Origin: Candidatus Omnitrophota bacterium
GTDB taxonomy: Bacteria; Omnitrophota; Gorgyraeia; Gorgyraeales; Gorgyraeaceae
Reading direction: 5' to 3'
Length of the DNA stretch: 33,120 bases
NCBI GenBank assembly: GCA_030649895.1
Contig: JAUSEX010000008.1
Coordinates: 1 to 33,120 of the forward strand
Made by a program: the position numbers and the translations under genes. The notes under the pieces were generated by a model. The model searched no databases. It had not been told where the DNA came from and worked only from the letters and a program-made list of their open reading frames with translations. Positions 22,381 to 31,246 of this stretch are shown here, piece by piece (the first letter of the stretch is position 1; the number at the start of each line of letters is the position of its first letter).

Positions 22381-23727
22381 TTATCTTCTGCCCCTGATTC
22401 TTCCCTTTTTAAGAAAACCTTCGTAGTGCCTCATCAAGAGCTGGGATTCCACGGCCCTCATCGTATCCAGCATAACGCCGACTACTATCAAAAGCGCTGT
22501 CCCACCAAAAAAGCTGGCTATGAGATACGGTATCTTGAGCCAGGCGCCTAGCATATCAGGAAAAACAGCGATAAACGCAAGAAATATCGCACCGGGAAGA
22601 GTTATCCTTGTCATTATAAAATCAAAATATTCCGCAGTTGGCTTGCCCGGCCTTACGCCTGGCACAAACCCTCCGTATTTTTTCATATTATCAGCCACAT
22701 CAGCAGGATTAAACGTAATAGCTGTATAAAAATAAGCAAAAAATATAATCAATAAACTATAAAGAACAGTATATAGTATCTGGCCCCGCATCAACGCTTC
22801 CGCAAACCTTTGAAGCCCGGGATTCGGTATAAAGCCAGCGACTGTTGCGGGAAAAAGTATTATTGACTGGGCAAATATAATAGGTATAACCCCTGCCTGG
22901 TTTACCCTTAATGGTATATAGGTGCTCTGGCCGCCGTACACCTTTCTGCCTACAATCCTTTTGGCGTATTGAACAGGTATCTTTCTCTGGCCCTGAGTAA
23001 TCAATATAACAGCCACTACTACAGCAACGCCAATCACTGACATAAAAACCAATGTAAAAAACGGATATTTTATTAAGCTTTTTGCAGGGGCAAATATCAA
23101 TGAAAAAACTTGTTCTAAGGCCGTCGGCAGCCTAGAAATAATACCTGCTGTAATTACAAGAGATATGCCGTTTCCTATGCCATATTCCTGGATCTGCTCT
23201 CCTATCCACATTATAAAAGCAGTGCCTGTGGTAAGCGTAACTACAGTCAGAAATCTAAAACCCCATCCGGGATTATCCACAATCTGCAGCCCCTGAAACC
23301 TTGCGGGGTTTTCCAGCCACATGCTTATAAAAAACGCCTGAATAATAGAAAGCACTATTGTGCCATAGCGCGTATACTGTATCATCTTGCGCCTGCCAGC
23401 CTCGCCCTCTTTTGAAAGTTTCTCAAGGTAAGGAACCACTGTGACAAGAAGCTGCAAAATAATAGAAGCGGATATATACGGCATTATCCCCAGCGCGAAT
23501 ATAGTAAGGCGCGTTAAAGCGCCTCCTGAAAACATATCCATGATACCGAAAAGCCCGCCGCCCTGCGATCTGGCCACGCTGTTAAAGAACTGTATCAAAG
23601 CTGCGCCATTTACCCCTGGCGTGGGTATATAGGCGCCTACTCTATAAATCGCCAACAATAAAAGCGTGATAAATAATTTTTTTCTAAGATCAGGTATCCT
23701 GAAAGAATTTATAAATGCCTGTAGCAT
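22381..23727 (-). CDS. secY: Preprotein translocase subunit SecY
   Basis: Channel subunit of the Sec translocon in the cytoplasmic membrane. The 448 residues contain ten hydrophobic segments, beginning at FITLLLLAIYRVGAYIPTPG (about 18-37). Family blocks seen include QYTRYGTIVLSIIQA, GIGNGISLVITAGI and the cytoplasmic loop VQYAKRIVGRKVYGGQSTYI. The basic C-terminus HYEGFLKKGRIRGRR is typical. It starts 3 bases after rplO. Confidence 0.98.
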   Translation of the reverse strand: MLQAFINSFRIPDLRKKLFITLLLLAIYRVGAYIPTPGVNGAALIQFFNSVARSQGGGLFGIMDMFSGGALTRLTIFALGIMPYISASIILQLLVTVVPYLEKLSKEGEAGRRKMIQYTRYGTIVLSIIQAFFISMWLENPARFQGLQIVDNPGWGFRFLTVVTLTTGTAFIMWIGEQIQEYGIGNGISLVITAGIISRLPTALEQVFSLIFAPAKSLIKYPFFTLVFMSVIGVAVVVAVILITQGQRKIPVQYAKRIVGRKVYGGQSTYIPLRVNQAGVIPIIFAQSIILFPATVAGFIPNPGLQRFAEALMRGQILYTVLYSLLIIFFAYFYTAITFNPADVADNMKKYGGFVPGVRPGKPTAEYFDFIMTRITLPGAIFLAFIAVFPDMLGAWLKIPYLIASFFGGTALLIVVGVMLDTMRAVESQLLMRHYEGFLKKGRIRGRR

Positions 23728-23730
23728 AAT

Positions 23731-24174
23731 TTATTTTATGATCTCACATTTCCCGCCCACGCTTTTTATTTTTTCTTCCGCTGATCTTGAAAATGCGTGC
23801 GCCTGTATATGCACAGGGACCTTTATTTCTCCCTTGCCCAGTATCTTTAGATAATTAATAGTCCCTTTTATTATTCCTTTTTCTTTTAATATTTCAGGCG
23901 TTATCAATGCCTCTTTTTTTAATTTCGAAAGCACTTCAAGATTTACTATAGAATATCCAGCTCTTGGCCTTCTTCTGAATCCTCTTTTTGGTAATCTTCT
24001 TATGAGCGGCATCTGTCCGCCTTCAAAACCAGGAGATCTTCCCGAACCTGAACGGGACATCTGGCCTTTGTGGCCTCTAGTGGATGTCTTGCCATGGCCT
24101 GAACCAGGCCCTCTTCCTACTATTTTTCTTCTTTTTTTAGCTCCTATTGCCGGCCTTAGATCCTGTATCTTCAT
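23731..24174 (-). CDS. rplO: 50S ribosomal protein L15
   Basis: Late-assembling large-subunit protein. I take the ATG at 24174 ([16 protein letters not shown]), giving 147 residues, because it overlaps the rpsE stop as ATGA and matches the family N-terminus; a longer upstream frame only reads through rpsE. The Gly/Arg-rich loop [18 protein letters not shown] and [10 protein letters not shown] are diagnostic. rpmD (L30), often found between rpsE and rplO, is not present. Confidence 0.97.
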   Translation of the reverse strand: MKIQDLRPAIGAKKRRKIVGRGPGSGHGKTSTRGHKGQMSRSGSGRSPGFEGGQMPLIRRLPKRGFRRRPRAGYSIVNLEVLSKLKKEALITPEILKEKGIIKGTINYLKILGKGEIKVPVHIQAHAFSRSAEEKIKSVGGKCEIIK

Positions 24175-24689
24175 TCTCCGCCCTCTGACTCTGACATGTC
24201 GCGTTCCAATCTTAATCTTTTCAAACCATCTATTGTAGCTTTTGTAACATTTATTGGATTCGCAGAACCAAGCGATTTGGTAAGTATATCTTTTATCCCG
24301 GCTGCATCGCATATAGCCCTGACAGACCCTCCTGCAATAACCCCCGTCCCTTCAAGCGCTGGTTTCAAGAGAACCTTTGCTGCGCCAAAATGCCCCATTA
24401 TCTCGTGAGGTATTGTCTGGCCTCTGACAGGGACTTTGAAGAAGCTCTTCTTCGCGTTAGAAAGAGCCTTTCTTATGGAATTTGCAACATCATTTGCTTT
24501 TCCATAACCGCAGCCAACTGTTCCGTTGCCGTTTCCAACAGCAATAAGCGCGGTAAATGAAAATCTTTTTCCGCCTTTCACAACTTTCGAAACCCTGTTG
24601 ATGGCTATAACTTTTTCTATATACTGGTCTTCCTGAGCCGCATCAAGCTTTTTTACCAATCTCTCTTTTGACTGAATCCTCTCTGCCAA
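24171..24689 (-). CDS. rpsE: 30S ribosomal protein S5 (TTG start)
   Basis: Small-subunit protein at the mRNA entry channel and decoding site. The 172-residue product has the S5 N-terminal double-stranded RNA-binding fold ([20 protein letters not shown]) and [20 protein letters not shown]. The start is TTG ([10 protein letters not shown] follows), preceded at 5 bases by a strong GGAGG. No nearby ATG or GTG gives a better start. A family A palindrome fills the gap to rplR. Confidence 0.97.
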   Translation of the reverse strand: MAERIQSKERLVKKLDAAQEDQYIEKVIAINRVSKVVKGGKRFSFTALIAVGNGNGTVGCGYGKANDVANSIRKALSNAKKSFFKVPVRGQTIPHEIMGHFGAAKVLLKPALEGTGVIAGGSVRAICDAAGIKDILTKSLGSANPINVTKATIDGLKRLRLERDMSESEGGE

Positions 24690-24708
24690 TTTATCCTCCG
24701 CGTAATTC

Positions 24709-24760
24709 TTCTCGACTCACTTCGTTCGCTCGAAGAATATTATTCGAGCGAAGTCGAGAA
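24709..24760. repeat. Family A palindrome between rplR and rpsE
   Basis: A 52-bp element with arms TTCTCGAC and GTCGAGAA around the core CGCTCGAAGAATATTATTCGAGCG. It abuts the rplR stop codon exactly and ends 20 bases before the rpsE start, outside the Shine-Dalgarno. It is the shortest and cleanest copy of the family in the window. Confidence 0.85.
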
Positions 24761-25138
24761 CTAAAACTTTAACCCCGCTTCCCTTGCGGCATCTGCAAGG
24801 GCCTTTACCCTGCCATGATACAGGTAACCGCCTCTGTCAAATATGATTTTCTGAATGCCTTTTTTAACCGATTCCCTTGCAATGTACGCGCCAACCTTTT
24901 TAGCCCCATCAACATTCCCGCCATTAGCGCCGAATTCTTTCTTAAAAGCCTTGTCATTTGTTGAAAGAGAAAGTAACGTATGGTTAGCTACATCATCTAC
25001 AAGCTGGACGTAAATATTGTTATGGCTCCTGTGAACGATAAGCCTGGGAACCTCTTTTGTCCCTGATAACCTTTTCCTTATCCTGTAATGCCTCTTTACT
25101 CTTCCTAATTCTGATTGGCTTATGATTTTTTTCTTCAT
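24761..25138 (-). CDS. rplR: 50S ribosomal protein L18
   Basis: Binds 5S rRNA with L5 in the central protuberance. The 125 residues show the basic N-terminus [14 protein letters not shown], the core [19 protein letters not shown] and the C-terminal [20 protein letters not shown] block. It starts 1 base after rplF. Confidence 0.98.
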   Translation of the reverse strand: MKKKIISQSELGRVKRHYRIRKRLSGTKEVPRLIVHRSHNNIYVQLVDDVANHTLLSLSTNDKAFKKEFGANGGNVDGAKKVGAYIARESVKKGIQKIIFDRGGYLYHGRVKALADAAREAGLKF

Positions 25139-25139
25139 T

Positions 25140-25691
25140 TTATTTCTCTGTTCCCCCGACTGCTTTGCCGGCTTTTTTCCTTACAAATTCTCCCAAATAT
25201 CTTATGCCCCTGCCTTTATAAGGTTCGGGTTCAAAAAATGCCCTTACCTCAGCAGCTGTCTGTCCGACTCTCGCCTTATCAATACCTTCTATTATGATAT
25301 GGGCAGGTTTAGGAGGCGTTTTTATAGCTATCCCTTCAGGTATCGCGTAAACTACCTGGTGAGAAAAACCCAGATTTAGAGTAAGCTTCTTGCCATCCGT
25401 CTGAGCGCGATAACCTACTCCAACTATTTCAAGGGTCTTAACATAGCCTTCGTTTACGCCCTTTACCATATTATTTATATAAGCCCTGGCCAATCCGTGC
25501 ATGGTAAAAGCGATTTTATCTTCTTTCAATCTTTTAACAATAAGGCTGGAATTATCTACTTTTACCTCCACGCTGGAAGGAAACGCCCAATCCAGCTTAC
25601 CCTTCGGGCCTTCAACGAAAATCTTTCCCGCATCTATTTTGATTTTTACTTTATCTGGAATCTGTATCGGTTTTTTGCCTATTAATGACAT
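25140..25691 (-). CDS. rplF: 50S ribosomal protein L6
   Basis: Two-domain 23S rRNA-binding protein near the sarcin-ricin loop. The 183-residue sequence opens with [16 protein letters not shown] and carries the C-terminal signature [20 protein letters not shown] followed by [12 protein letters not shown] 92-base gap upstream, holding a decayed palindrome, separates it from rpsH. Confidence 0.98.
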   Translation of the reverse strand: MSLIGKKPIQIPDKVKIKIDAGKIFVEGPKGKLDWAFPSSVEVKVDNSSLIVKRLKEDKIAFTMHGLARAYINNMVKGVNEGYVKTLEIVGVGYRAQTDGKKLTLNLGFSHQVVYAIPEGIAIKTPPKPAHIIIEGIDKARVGQTAAEVRAFFEPEPYKGRGIRYLGEFVRKKAGKAVGGTEK

Positions 25692-25713
25692 TTTAGTATT
25701 CCTATTGCTTCCC

Positions 25714-25758
25714 GGCTTCGTCCGCTCCGCTCAATGAATAATAATGTTCGAGCGAGGC
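25714..25758. repeat. Decayed family A palindrome between rpsH and rplF
   Basis: GCTTCGTCCGCTCCGCTCAATGAATAATAATGTTCGAGCGAGGC is split here by position: the right part (GTTCGAGCGAGG) matches 30925-30936, and the left part is a mutated counterpart. The outer arms TTCTCGAC/GTCGAGAA are lost. It appears to be an old copy. Confidence 0.5.
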
Positions 25759-25783
25759 ATCAAAAACACCAAACCTAGAACTG

Positions 25784-26182
25784 TTACCATACATAGCAGA
25801 GAACTTCTCCGCCTGTATGCATCTCTCTTGCCTGCGTATCCGTTACAATGCCTCTGGATGTGGATATAACAGCCATCCCAAGACCTCCTAAAACCTTCGG
25901 TATCTTGTCTTTCTTTACGTAAATCCTGAGGCTAGGCTTGGATATCCTGGCCAGTCCTTTTATAACAGGCTCTTCGTCTCTTGTATATTTCAGATAAACC
26001 CTCAACGCGCCCTGCTTTTTGTCGTCTAAAAATTTAAAATCCTTTATATATTTCTCTCTTTTAAATATGTTAAATATCTCTTCCGTCATCTTGGAAAACG
26101 GTATATCCACTTTTATCTTTCTTGCCATGCTTCCGTTTCTGATTACTGTCAATGCGTTGCTTATCGGATCCGTTAAATTCAT
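25784..26182 (-). CDS. rpsH: 30S ribosomal protein S8
   Basis: Binds helix 21 of 16S rRNA and, in enterobacteria, represses its own operon. The 132 residues include the N-terminal DPISNALTVIRNG and the C-terminal signature GLGMAVISTSRGIVTDTQAR with GGEVLCYVW. It follows rpsN by 13 bases. Confidence 0.98.
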   Translation of the reverse strand: MNLTDPISNALTVIRNGSMARKIKVDIPFSKMTEEIFNIFKREKYIKDFKFLDDKKQGALRVYLKYTRDEEPVIKGLARISKPSLRIYVKKDKIPKVLGGLGMAVISTSRGIVTDTQAREMHTGGEVLCYVW

Positions 26183-26195
26183 GTATTTTTCTCCC

Positions 26196-26381
26196 TTACC
26201 AGCTGGCCTTTGTAACGCCCGGTATGTTTCCGGCAGACGCCAGTTCCCTGAAACATAAGCGGCAGACTTGAAATTTTCTTGAATATGCGCGCGGCCTTCC
26301 GCATAACTTGCATCTATTATATTTCCTTACCTTAAACTTTGGTTCCTTTTTTTGTTTCGCTATTAAACATTCTTTTGCCAT
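26196..26381 (-). CDS. rpsN: 30S ribosomal protein S14, short zinc type
   Basis: A 61-residue S14 of the C+ (type Z) class. The zinc ribbon is CKLCG followed by CRLCF, with RPRAYSRKF between. It ends in the usual [11 protein letters not shown]. The long zinc-free form found in E. coli is about 101 residues. It lies 2 bases after rplE and 13 before rpsH, the standard spc order. Confidence 0.98.
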   Translation of the reverse strand: MAKECLIAKQKKEPKFKVRKYNRCKLCGRPRAYSRKFQVCRLCFRELASAGNIPGVTKASW

Positions 26382-26383
26382 AT

Positions 26384-26935
26384 TTATTTTTCCTTATTAG
26401 TAAACGGCATGCCAAACAGTTTCAATAGTTCATGCGACTCTTCCCTGGAATTTGATCTTATATTCATTATAATATCCATGCCCTGTATTTTCTGCACTTT
26501 GTCCACGTCTATTTCAGGGAATATGGACTGCTCCTTTATCCCGAGAGAATAATTGCCTTTCTCGTCAAAGGAATCAGGGGACACTCCTCTGAAATCTCTT
26601 ATCCTGGGCAATGCTATATTCAAAAACCTGTCTAAAAACTCGTACATCCTGTTTCCTCTTAGCGTAACCTTGCAGCCTATGGGCTGGCCCTGCCTTATTT
26701 TAAAGTTCGCTATTGCCTTTTTTGCCCTTGTCATGACAGGTTTCTGGCCCGCAATATTTCCCATGTCCGCCATTCCCTGCTCTACGAACTTTATATCCTG
26801 CGCCCCCGCTCCGATCCCCATGTTTATAACTATCTTAATAATCCTTGGGGCTTGCATGGCATTTTTATAACCAAACTTTTTGGATAATTCAGGTATCACT
26901 GTCTTTCTATACTTCTCTAATAATCTCGGCGTCAT
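26384..26935 (-). CDS. rplE: 50S ribosomal protein L5
   Basis: 5S rRNA-binding protein of the central protuberance. The 183 residues contain [36 protein letters not shown] and [20 protein letters not shown], all L5 blocks. The start overlaps the rplX stop by four bases (ATGA), suggesting coupled translation. Confidence 0.98.
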   Translation of the reverse strand: MTPRLLEKYRKTVIPELSKKFGYKNAMQAPRIIKIVINMGIGAGAQDIKFVEQGMADMGNIAGQKPVMTRAKKAIANFKIRQGQPIGCKVTLRGNRMYEFLDRFLNIALPRIRDFRGVSPDSFDEKGNYSLGIKEQSIFPEIDVDKVQKIQGMDIIMNIRSNSREESHELLKLFGMPFTNKEK

Positions 26936-27246
26936 ATTATTTCCTTACATTTCTTACAGATCCTTACCTTTGTCCCGTCGGAAAGCTTGCTAAACCCGAT
27001 CCTCGCAGCCTTGGAACACTTCTGGCAAATAATCATTAAATTTGAAATATCTATAAGGCTTTCTTTATGCACAATACCGCCTTGCTGCTGGTCGTTGCTT
27101 TGCCTCCTGGAGTGCTTCTTGACCATATTAATCCCCTGGACAAGCGCTTTCATTTTTTTAGGAAGGACTGTTAGCACCTTTCCGGTTTTGCCGTTATCTC
27201 TTCCCGCCAATATTTTCACTATGTCGTTCTTTTTTATCTTTGCCAT
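26932..27246 (-). CDS. rplX: 50S ribosomal protein L24 with CXXC pairs
   Basis: Assembly initiator at the tunnel exit. The 104-residue protein has the N-terminal KOW motif ([18 protein letters not shown]) and [12 protein letters not shown]. The C-terminal half carries [13 protein letters not shown] and [11 protein letters not shown], two CXXC pairs that could bind zinc, as in many but not all bacterial L24 proteins. Confidence 0.97.
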   Translation of the reverse strand: MAKIKKNDIVKILAGRDNGKTGKVLTVLPKKMKALVQGINMVKKHSRRQSNDQQQGGIVHKESLIDISNLMIICQKCSKAARIGFSKLSDGTKVRICKKCKEII

Positions 27247-27263
27247 AATTTTAACCTTTTGTC

Positions 27264-27632
27264 CTATATTACTTCCGGCGCTAATGAAATAATCTTCATG
27301 AAATTTTTGTCCCTTAATTCTCTTGCTACTGGGCCAAAAATCCTGGTGCCTCTTGGATTAAGCTGTGCATCTATTATAACGATCGCATTAGAATCAAACC
27401 TTAAATAGGACCCGTCAGCCCTTCTCAGGGCATTAACGGTCCGTACCACAACCGCCTTTACAACCTCTCCCGCTTTTACGATACCATCCGGCGACGCTTC
27501 TTTTATATTGGCTGTTATTACGTCTCCGACTTCCGCGATCCTTCTGCCGTGCCTTCCTATGACTCCTATACATGAAGCCCTTTTCGCCCCTGTATTATCC
27601 GCAATATCCAATATAGTTCTCATGGTAATCAT
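27264..27632 (-). CDS. rplN: 50S ribosomal protein L14
   Basis: Conserved 122-residue subunit-interface protein. Diagnostic stretches are [20 protein letters not shown], the [19 protein letters not shown] strand and the C-terminal [17 protein letters not shown]. The ATG start gives the standard MI-x-M opening. It lies 29 bases after rpsQ; a TTACGTTTTACGC fragment related to the palindrome near rpsM sits in that gap. Confidence 0.98.
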   Translation of the reverse strand: MITMRTILDIADNTGAKRASCIGVIGRHGRRIAEVGDVITANIKEASPDGIVKAGEVVKAVVVRTVNALRRADGSYLRFDSNAIVIIDAQLNPRGTRIFGPVARELRDKNFMKIISLAPEVI

Positions 27633-27661
27633 AGATTCACACCTTACGTTTTACGCAAACA

Positions 27662-27913
27662 CTATTTTTTTATAACTTCTACAAGCCGCCATCTCTTATT
27701 CTTGGAGAGAGGCCTTGTCTCTTCAAGCCTTACCTTGTCCCCAACCTTCGCTTCTTTCTTCTCATCGTGCGCCATAATCTTCGTAGACTTAGACATAACG
27801 CGATTATAGACAGGATGCTTCGTAGTCCTGTCTATCCTGACTACAATAGTCTTCTCCATTGAATCGCTTACGACAATCCCTACTTTCTCTTTGCGCGCTG
27901 ATCTGGCTTCCAT
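27662..27913 (-). CDS. rpsQ: 30S ribosomal protein S17
   Basis: OB-fold 16S rRNA-binding protein of 83 residues. It shows KVGIVVSDSMEKTIVVRIDR and the signature GDKVRLEETRPLSKNKRWRL. It starts 2 bases after rpmC. Confidence 0.98.
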   Translation of the reverse strand: MEARSARKEKVGIVVSDSMEKTIVVRIDRTTKHPVYNRVMSKSTKIMAHDEKKEAKVGDKVRLEETRPLSKNKRWRLVEVIKK

Positions 27914-27915
27914 AT

Positions 27916-28119
27916 TTATTTATCCTTCCCTTGCTTCATTTCGCTCAAAATAGTCTTAATCCTAGCGATGTCGCGTCTTGTATCCTTGATGTCGCTCGGC
28001 TTTTCTATACGGCCGGTCTCTTTCTTGGAAACCATTTCAAAAAGAGCTTTCTTGAGAGCTACTATCTTATCTTCCAATTCCTGCCTCGATATACTCCTTA
28101 AATCAGACGCCTTTAACAT
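27916..28119 (-). CDS. rpmC: 50S ribosomal protein L29
   Basis: Two-helix protein near the tunnel exit, a docking site for trigger factor and SRP. I choose the ATG at 28119 (MLKASDLRSISRQELE), giving 67 residues, because GAGG lies 6 bases upstream and the family length is 60-70. A TTG four codons earlier is possible. The second helix carries the typical DTRRDIARIKTIL. Confidence 0.95.
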   Translation of the reverse strand: MLKASDLRSISRQELEDKIVALKKALFEMVSKKETGRIEKPSDIKDTRRDIARIKTILSEMKQGKDK

Positions 28120-28127
28120 TTCCGACC

Positions 28128-28541
28128 TCAATGTTTTTTTCTTGAAATAAACCTTGTTTTAAGCGGGACTTTGGATGCCGCGAATCTCATTGATTCTTTC
28201 GCTATTTCTTCCGCAACGCCTCCAAGTTCAAAAATAATTTTTCCTTTTTTAACCACGCTAACCCAGTGCAAAGGCATCCCTTTGCCTTTTCCCATCCTTG
28301 TTTCAGCTGGTTTTTTCGTAACTGACTTATCCGGGAAAATCCTTATCCATAGCTTGCCAGTTCCCTTCAGATTTCTCATCACGCAAACCCTGCACGCCTC
28401 TATCTGAATATTGGTAATCCACCCGTTATCCAGGGCCTGTAAGCCATATTCGCCAAAAGATATATCAGAACCCTGAAAAGAAATGCCTTTTCGTCTTCCT
28501 CTTTGATATTTTCTGAATTTTACTCTTTTAGGCATTAACAC
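28128..28541 (-). CDS. rplP: 50S ribosomal protein L16 (GTG start)
   Basis: Large-subunit protein next to the A-site tRNA elbow. The 137-residue product starts at a GTG ([16 protein letters not shown]), supported by AGGAG 8 bases upstream and by the common MLMPKR opening of L16; the inner ATG at 28535 is too far from that site. Core blocks: [37 protein letters not shown] and the [13 protein letters not shown] helix. Confidence 0.97.
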   Translation of the reverse strand: MLMPKRVKFRKYQRGRRKGISFQGSDISFGEYGLQALDNGWITNIQIEACRVCVMRNLKGTGKLWIRIFPDKSVTKKPAETRMGKGKGMPLHWVSVVKKGKIIFELGGVAEEIAKESMRFAASKVPLKTRFISRKKH

Positions 28542-28556
28542 AGCTAATTCTCCTGA

Positions 28557-29246
28557 TTACTTGGTTTTTTGTTCTTCTGTTTGCGCCTGTGCCTTAGGCC
28601 TTGTCCCCACGCCTCTTTTTACAATTATTTCTCCCAGGCATATCCACACCTTTACTCCTATCAAGCCATACACAGTATGGGCTTCACTGAATCCATAATC
28701 TATATCCGCCTTAATGGTCTGTAAAGGCACCTTGCCTTCCATATATTTTTCCGACCTTGCTATTTCAGCACCGTCCAGCCTGCCTGCGCAACGGATCCTT
28801 ATGCCCTGAGCTCCTGTCGTCATTGCCTGCTGCACAGCCTTTTTCATAGCCCTTCTGAATCCAACCCTTTTCTCCATCTGGAACGCAATGTTTTCCGCTA
28901 CTAGCTGAGCGCAGATAGCAGGTTCTTTTATCTCCTTTATGTCAATCTGCAATTCCTTATCAACCATATCCTTGAGATCATCCCTGAGCTTATCTATCTC
29001 AGCGCCTTTTCTTCCTATTATTACGCCCGGCCTGCCGCTATGTATTATTATCCTGACCCTGTTAGAAGCCCTTTCTATCTCTATCTTAGCAACAGCTGCC
29101 TGCATTAAATTCTTTTTTATGTGCTTTCTTATTTTGGTATCCTCCACAAGAAGCCTGCCAAAATCCTTATTTTTGGCAAACCACCTGGAATTCCAATCTC
29201 TTATATACCCCAGCCTGAAACTATATGGATGTACTTTTTGTCCCAA
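28557..29246 (-). CDS. rpsC: 30S ribosomal protein S3
   Basis: Forms the mRNA entry site and helicase with S4 and S5. The 229 residues include [20 protein letters not shown], the KH domain [17 protein letters not shown] and the C-terminal domain [18 protein letters not shown] short Gln/Thr/Glu tail follows. It starts 3 bases after rplV. Confidence 0.98.
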   Translation of the reverse strand: MGQKVHPYSFRLGYIRDWNSRWFAKNKDFGRLLVEDTKIRKHIKKNLMQAAVAKIEIERASNRVRIIIHSGRPGVIIGRKGAEIDKLRDDLKDMVDKELQIDIKEIKEPAICAQLVAENIAFQMEKRVGFRRAMKKAVQQAMTTGAQGIRIRCAGRLDGAEIARSEKYMEGKVPLQTIKADIDYGFSEAHTVYGLIGVKVWICLGEIIVKRGVGTRPKAQAQTEEQKTK

Positions 29247-29249
29247 AGT

Positions 29250-29723
29250 TTATTTCTCCTTTGTTTTTATCTTGCGCTTAGATTCTATCTTGTGTCCTGT
29301 CTGCTCCGCAGGATCGGCTGCTTTTGTCTTTTTCCTGGTTGTCTTTTTCTCCGTATTTTCCGAATCTACGCTGATCTTTTTCTCCGAAACCTTAATCTTA
29401 TCCAGCTCAAGCGTTATATGGGTTGTCCTGTGTAATATTTCTGTCGCGCGGCCCATTGAAGCAGCCCTGAACCTTTTAATAAGAGGGCCTCCGTCGGCCT
29501 TAATAAGAGAAATATACAAATTAGCCGCGGGTATATGAAAACGCTTATCCGCGCTGTCCACGGCTGACCTCAATACCCTTTTTATGTAAATGCACGGCCT
29601 TTTGCTTAAATTGCTCAGAAGCGCGTCTGCCTTTACCGCAGGCATGCCCCTCACTAAATCCATTACCTTTCTAGTTTTCCTTGTAGATATTCTTATATAT
29701 TTTGCGCTGGCTTTAGTAATCAC
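29250..29723 (-). CDS. rplV: 50S ribosomal protein L22 with charged C-terminal tail
   Basis: Lines the peptide exit tunnel with its beta-hairpin. Residues 1 to about 112 are ordinary L22 (KYIRISTRKTRKVMDLVRG, the ADGGPLIKRFRAASMGRA hairpin, RTTHITLEL). A further 45 residues, rich in Lys, Glu and Thr (TEKKTTRKKTKAADPAE, KIESKRKIKTKEK), extend it to 157 compared with the usual 110-120. L17 in this window has a similar added tail. Confidence 0.96.
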   Translation of the reverse strand: MITKASAKYIRISTRKTRKVMDLVRGMPAVKADALLSNLSKRPCIYIKRVLRSAVDSADKRFHIPAANLYISLIKADGGPLIKRFRAASMGRATEILHRTTHITLELDKIKVSEKKISVDSENTEKKTTRKKTKAADPAEQTGHKIESKRKIKTKEK

Positions 29724-29735
29724 TCTGAATCCTTC

Positions 29736-30020
29736 TTATGTTTTGTCCATCGACTGCTCTGTATGAGCGCCGTGTTTCTTGAACAATCTTGTAGGCGAAA
29801 ATTCTCCAAGCTTATGGCCGACCATATTTTCTGTTATAAAAACCGGTATAAATTTCCTGCCATTATAGATTGACACAGTAGCTCCTACAAAATCAGGGGT
29901 TATGGTAGAGCGCCTGGACCATGTCTTTATCGGCCTTCTGTCGCCTCTTGCCTGCAACTCTTTTACAATATTTAATAATTTCTCGTCTACAAACGGACCT
30001 TTTTTTAACGACCTGCTCAT
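29736..30020 (-). CDS. rpsS: 30S ribosomal protein S19
   Basis: Head protein that forms intersubunit bridges with S13. The 94-residue sequence contains [35 protein letters not shown] and [17 protein letters not shown]. It follows rplB by 13 bases. Confidence 0.98.
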   Translation of the reverse strand: MSRSLKKGPFVDEKLLNIVKELQARGDRRPIKTWSRRSTITPDFVGATVSIYNGRKFIPVFITENMVGHKLGEFSPTRLFKKHGAHTEQSMDKT

Positions 30021-30033
30021 TTTTCTCCTCTTT

Positions 30034-30876
30034 TTACGATGTTACTATCTGGCTTTTACGCTTCTTTACAATATATTTATCAGACTGCTTTCTTTTTCTG
30101 GTTTTAAATCCTTTTGCTATCATTCCCCATGGAGAGCACGGATGCCTTCCGCCGGAAGACTTGCCTTCTCCTCCGCCCATTGGATGATCAACAGGGTTCA
30201 TGGCAACGCCTCTGACTCTGGGCATGCGGCCAAGCCATCTAGACCTTCCCGCTTTGCCTATAGAAATAGCGTCGTGATCTATATTGCCGAGCTGGCCTAT
30301 TGTAGCCATGCAATCAAGGTCTACAAGCCTCACTTCCCCGGAAGGCAGCTTGACATGAGCGTATACGTTTTCTTTCGCCAGTATCTGCGCGCTTGTCCCT
30401 GCGCTTCTTATAATCTTTCCGCCTGTGCCTTTTTTAAATTCCAGGTTATGTATAGGAATGCCCGGCGGTATATGCCTGAGCGCTATAGCATTGCCGGGTT
30501 TTATTTCTACCTCGGACATGCTCGAAATAACCGTATCCCCTACATTCAATCCGTTAGGCCAGAGTATATAACGCTTATCATTGTCTTCGTATTTAATCAA
30601 AGCTATCCTTGAAGACCTGTTCGGGTCATATTCAATAGACATGACTTTTCCCGGCTTATCAAACTTATTTCTCTTAAAATCTATTATCCTGTATCTTCTC
30701 TTATGGCCTCCGCCTATCCATCTGGACGTAACCCTGCCCTGAAAATTCCTGCCGCCTGTTCTCTTTATAGATTCTGTCAGAGATTTCTCAGGCTTATGCG
30801 CCGTGAGTTCCTTGAAATCAGAAAGCGCTGTCCATCTTAATCCCGGAGACCTTGGTTTATATTGTTTTATACCCAT
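30034..30876 (-). CDS. rplB: 50S ribosomal protein L2
   Basis: Primary 23S rRNA-binding protein near the peptidyl-transferase centre. The 280 residues include [20 protein letters not shown], the KOW-like middle region and the conserved loop [20 protein letters not shown] with the functionally important histidine. The family A palindrome at 30885-30956 lies just upstream and its edge (TCGAGAAG) reaches close to the ribosome binding region. Confidence 0.98.
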   Translation of the reverse strand: MGIKQYKPRSPGLRWTALSDFKELTAHKPEKSLTESIKRTGGRNFQGRVTSRWIGGGHKRRYRIIDFKRNKFDKPGKVMSIEYDPNRSSRIALIKYEDNDKRYILWPNGLNVGDTVISSMSEVEIKPGNAIALRHIPPGIPIHNLEFKKGTGGKIIRSAGTSAQILAKENVYAHVKLPSGEVRLVDLDCMATIGQLGNIDHDAISIGKAGRSRWLGRMPRVRGVAMNPVDHPMGGGEGKSSGGRHPCSPWGMIAKGFKTRKRKQSDKYIVKKRKSQIVTS

Positions 30877-30884
30877 TTCTTATC

Positions 30885-30956
30885 TTCTCGACTTATCCGC
30901 TTCGCTTATTCGCTCGAAGAATATTGTTCGAGCGAGGCCAAAGGCCAAGTCGAGAA
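30885..30956. repeat. Family A palindrome between rplW and rplB
   Basis: A 72-bp copy with arms TTCTCGAC (30885-30892) and GTCGAGAA (30949-30956), core CGCTCGAAGAATATTGTTCGAGCG, and an extra GGCCAAAGGCC inner palindrome on the right side. It fills nearly all of the 85-base gap between rplW and rplB. Confidence 0.8.
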
Positions 30957-30961
30957 CCTTT

Positions 30962-31246
30962 TTAAGTAGTCGCTACTTCTATTTTATCGCCCTGCTTAAG
31001 CGTCACTATCGCTTTTTTCCAATCAGGGGTCTTACCCTCTTTATATCTCACGCGCTTCCATTTGCCCTGCACTTTAAGAGTGTTGACTTTCTTGACCGTA
31101 ACATTGTATATCTCTTCGACCGCCTGTTTTATCTGGATCTTGTTTGCCTCAGTAGCAACGTGAAAGATATACTTGTTTTCCGCGAGCATATCAGAACCTT
31201 TTTCTGTCCTGACCAGGTGCTTTACTATATCGTATGATGTATCCAT
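30962..31246 (-). CDS. rplW: 50S ribosomal protein L23
   Basis: Tunnel-exit protein and docking site for chaperone and SRP. The 94-residue sequence has the typical YDIVKHLVRTEKGSDM opening, FHVATEANKIQIKQAVEEIY and VKKVNTLKVQGKWKR. The ATG overlaps the rplD stop by one base (TAATG). Confidence 0.97.
   Translation of the reverse strand: MDTSYDIVKHLVRTEKGSDMLAENKYIFHVATEANKIQIKQAVEEIYNVTVKKVNTLKVQGKWKRVRYKEGKTPDWKKAIVTLKQGDKIEVATT

Noticed and set aside
24175-24312. Upstream extension of rplO by 46 codons
   Set aside because: The extension lies wholly within rpsE and has no L15 similarity; the ATG at 24174 matches the family start.
29902-30612. Plus-strand open frame of 236 codons opposite rpsS and rplB
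   Set aside because: Antisense to two conserved ribosomal proteins; composition typical of a reverse-strand shadow.
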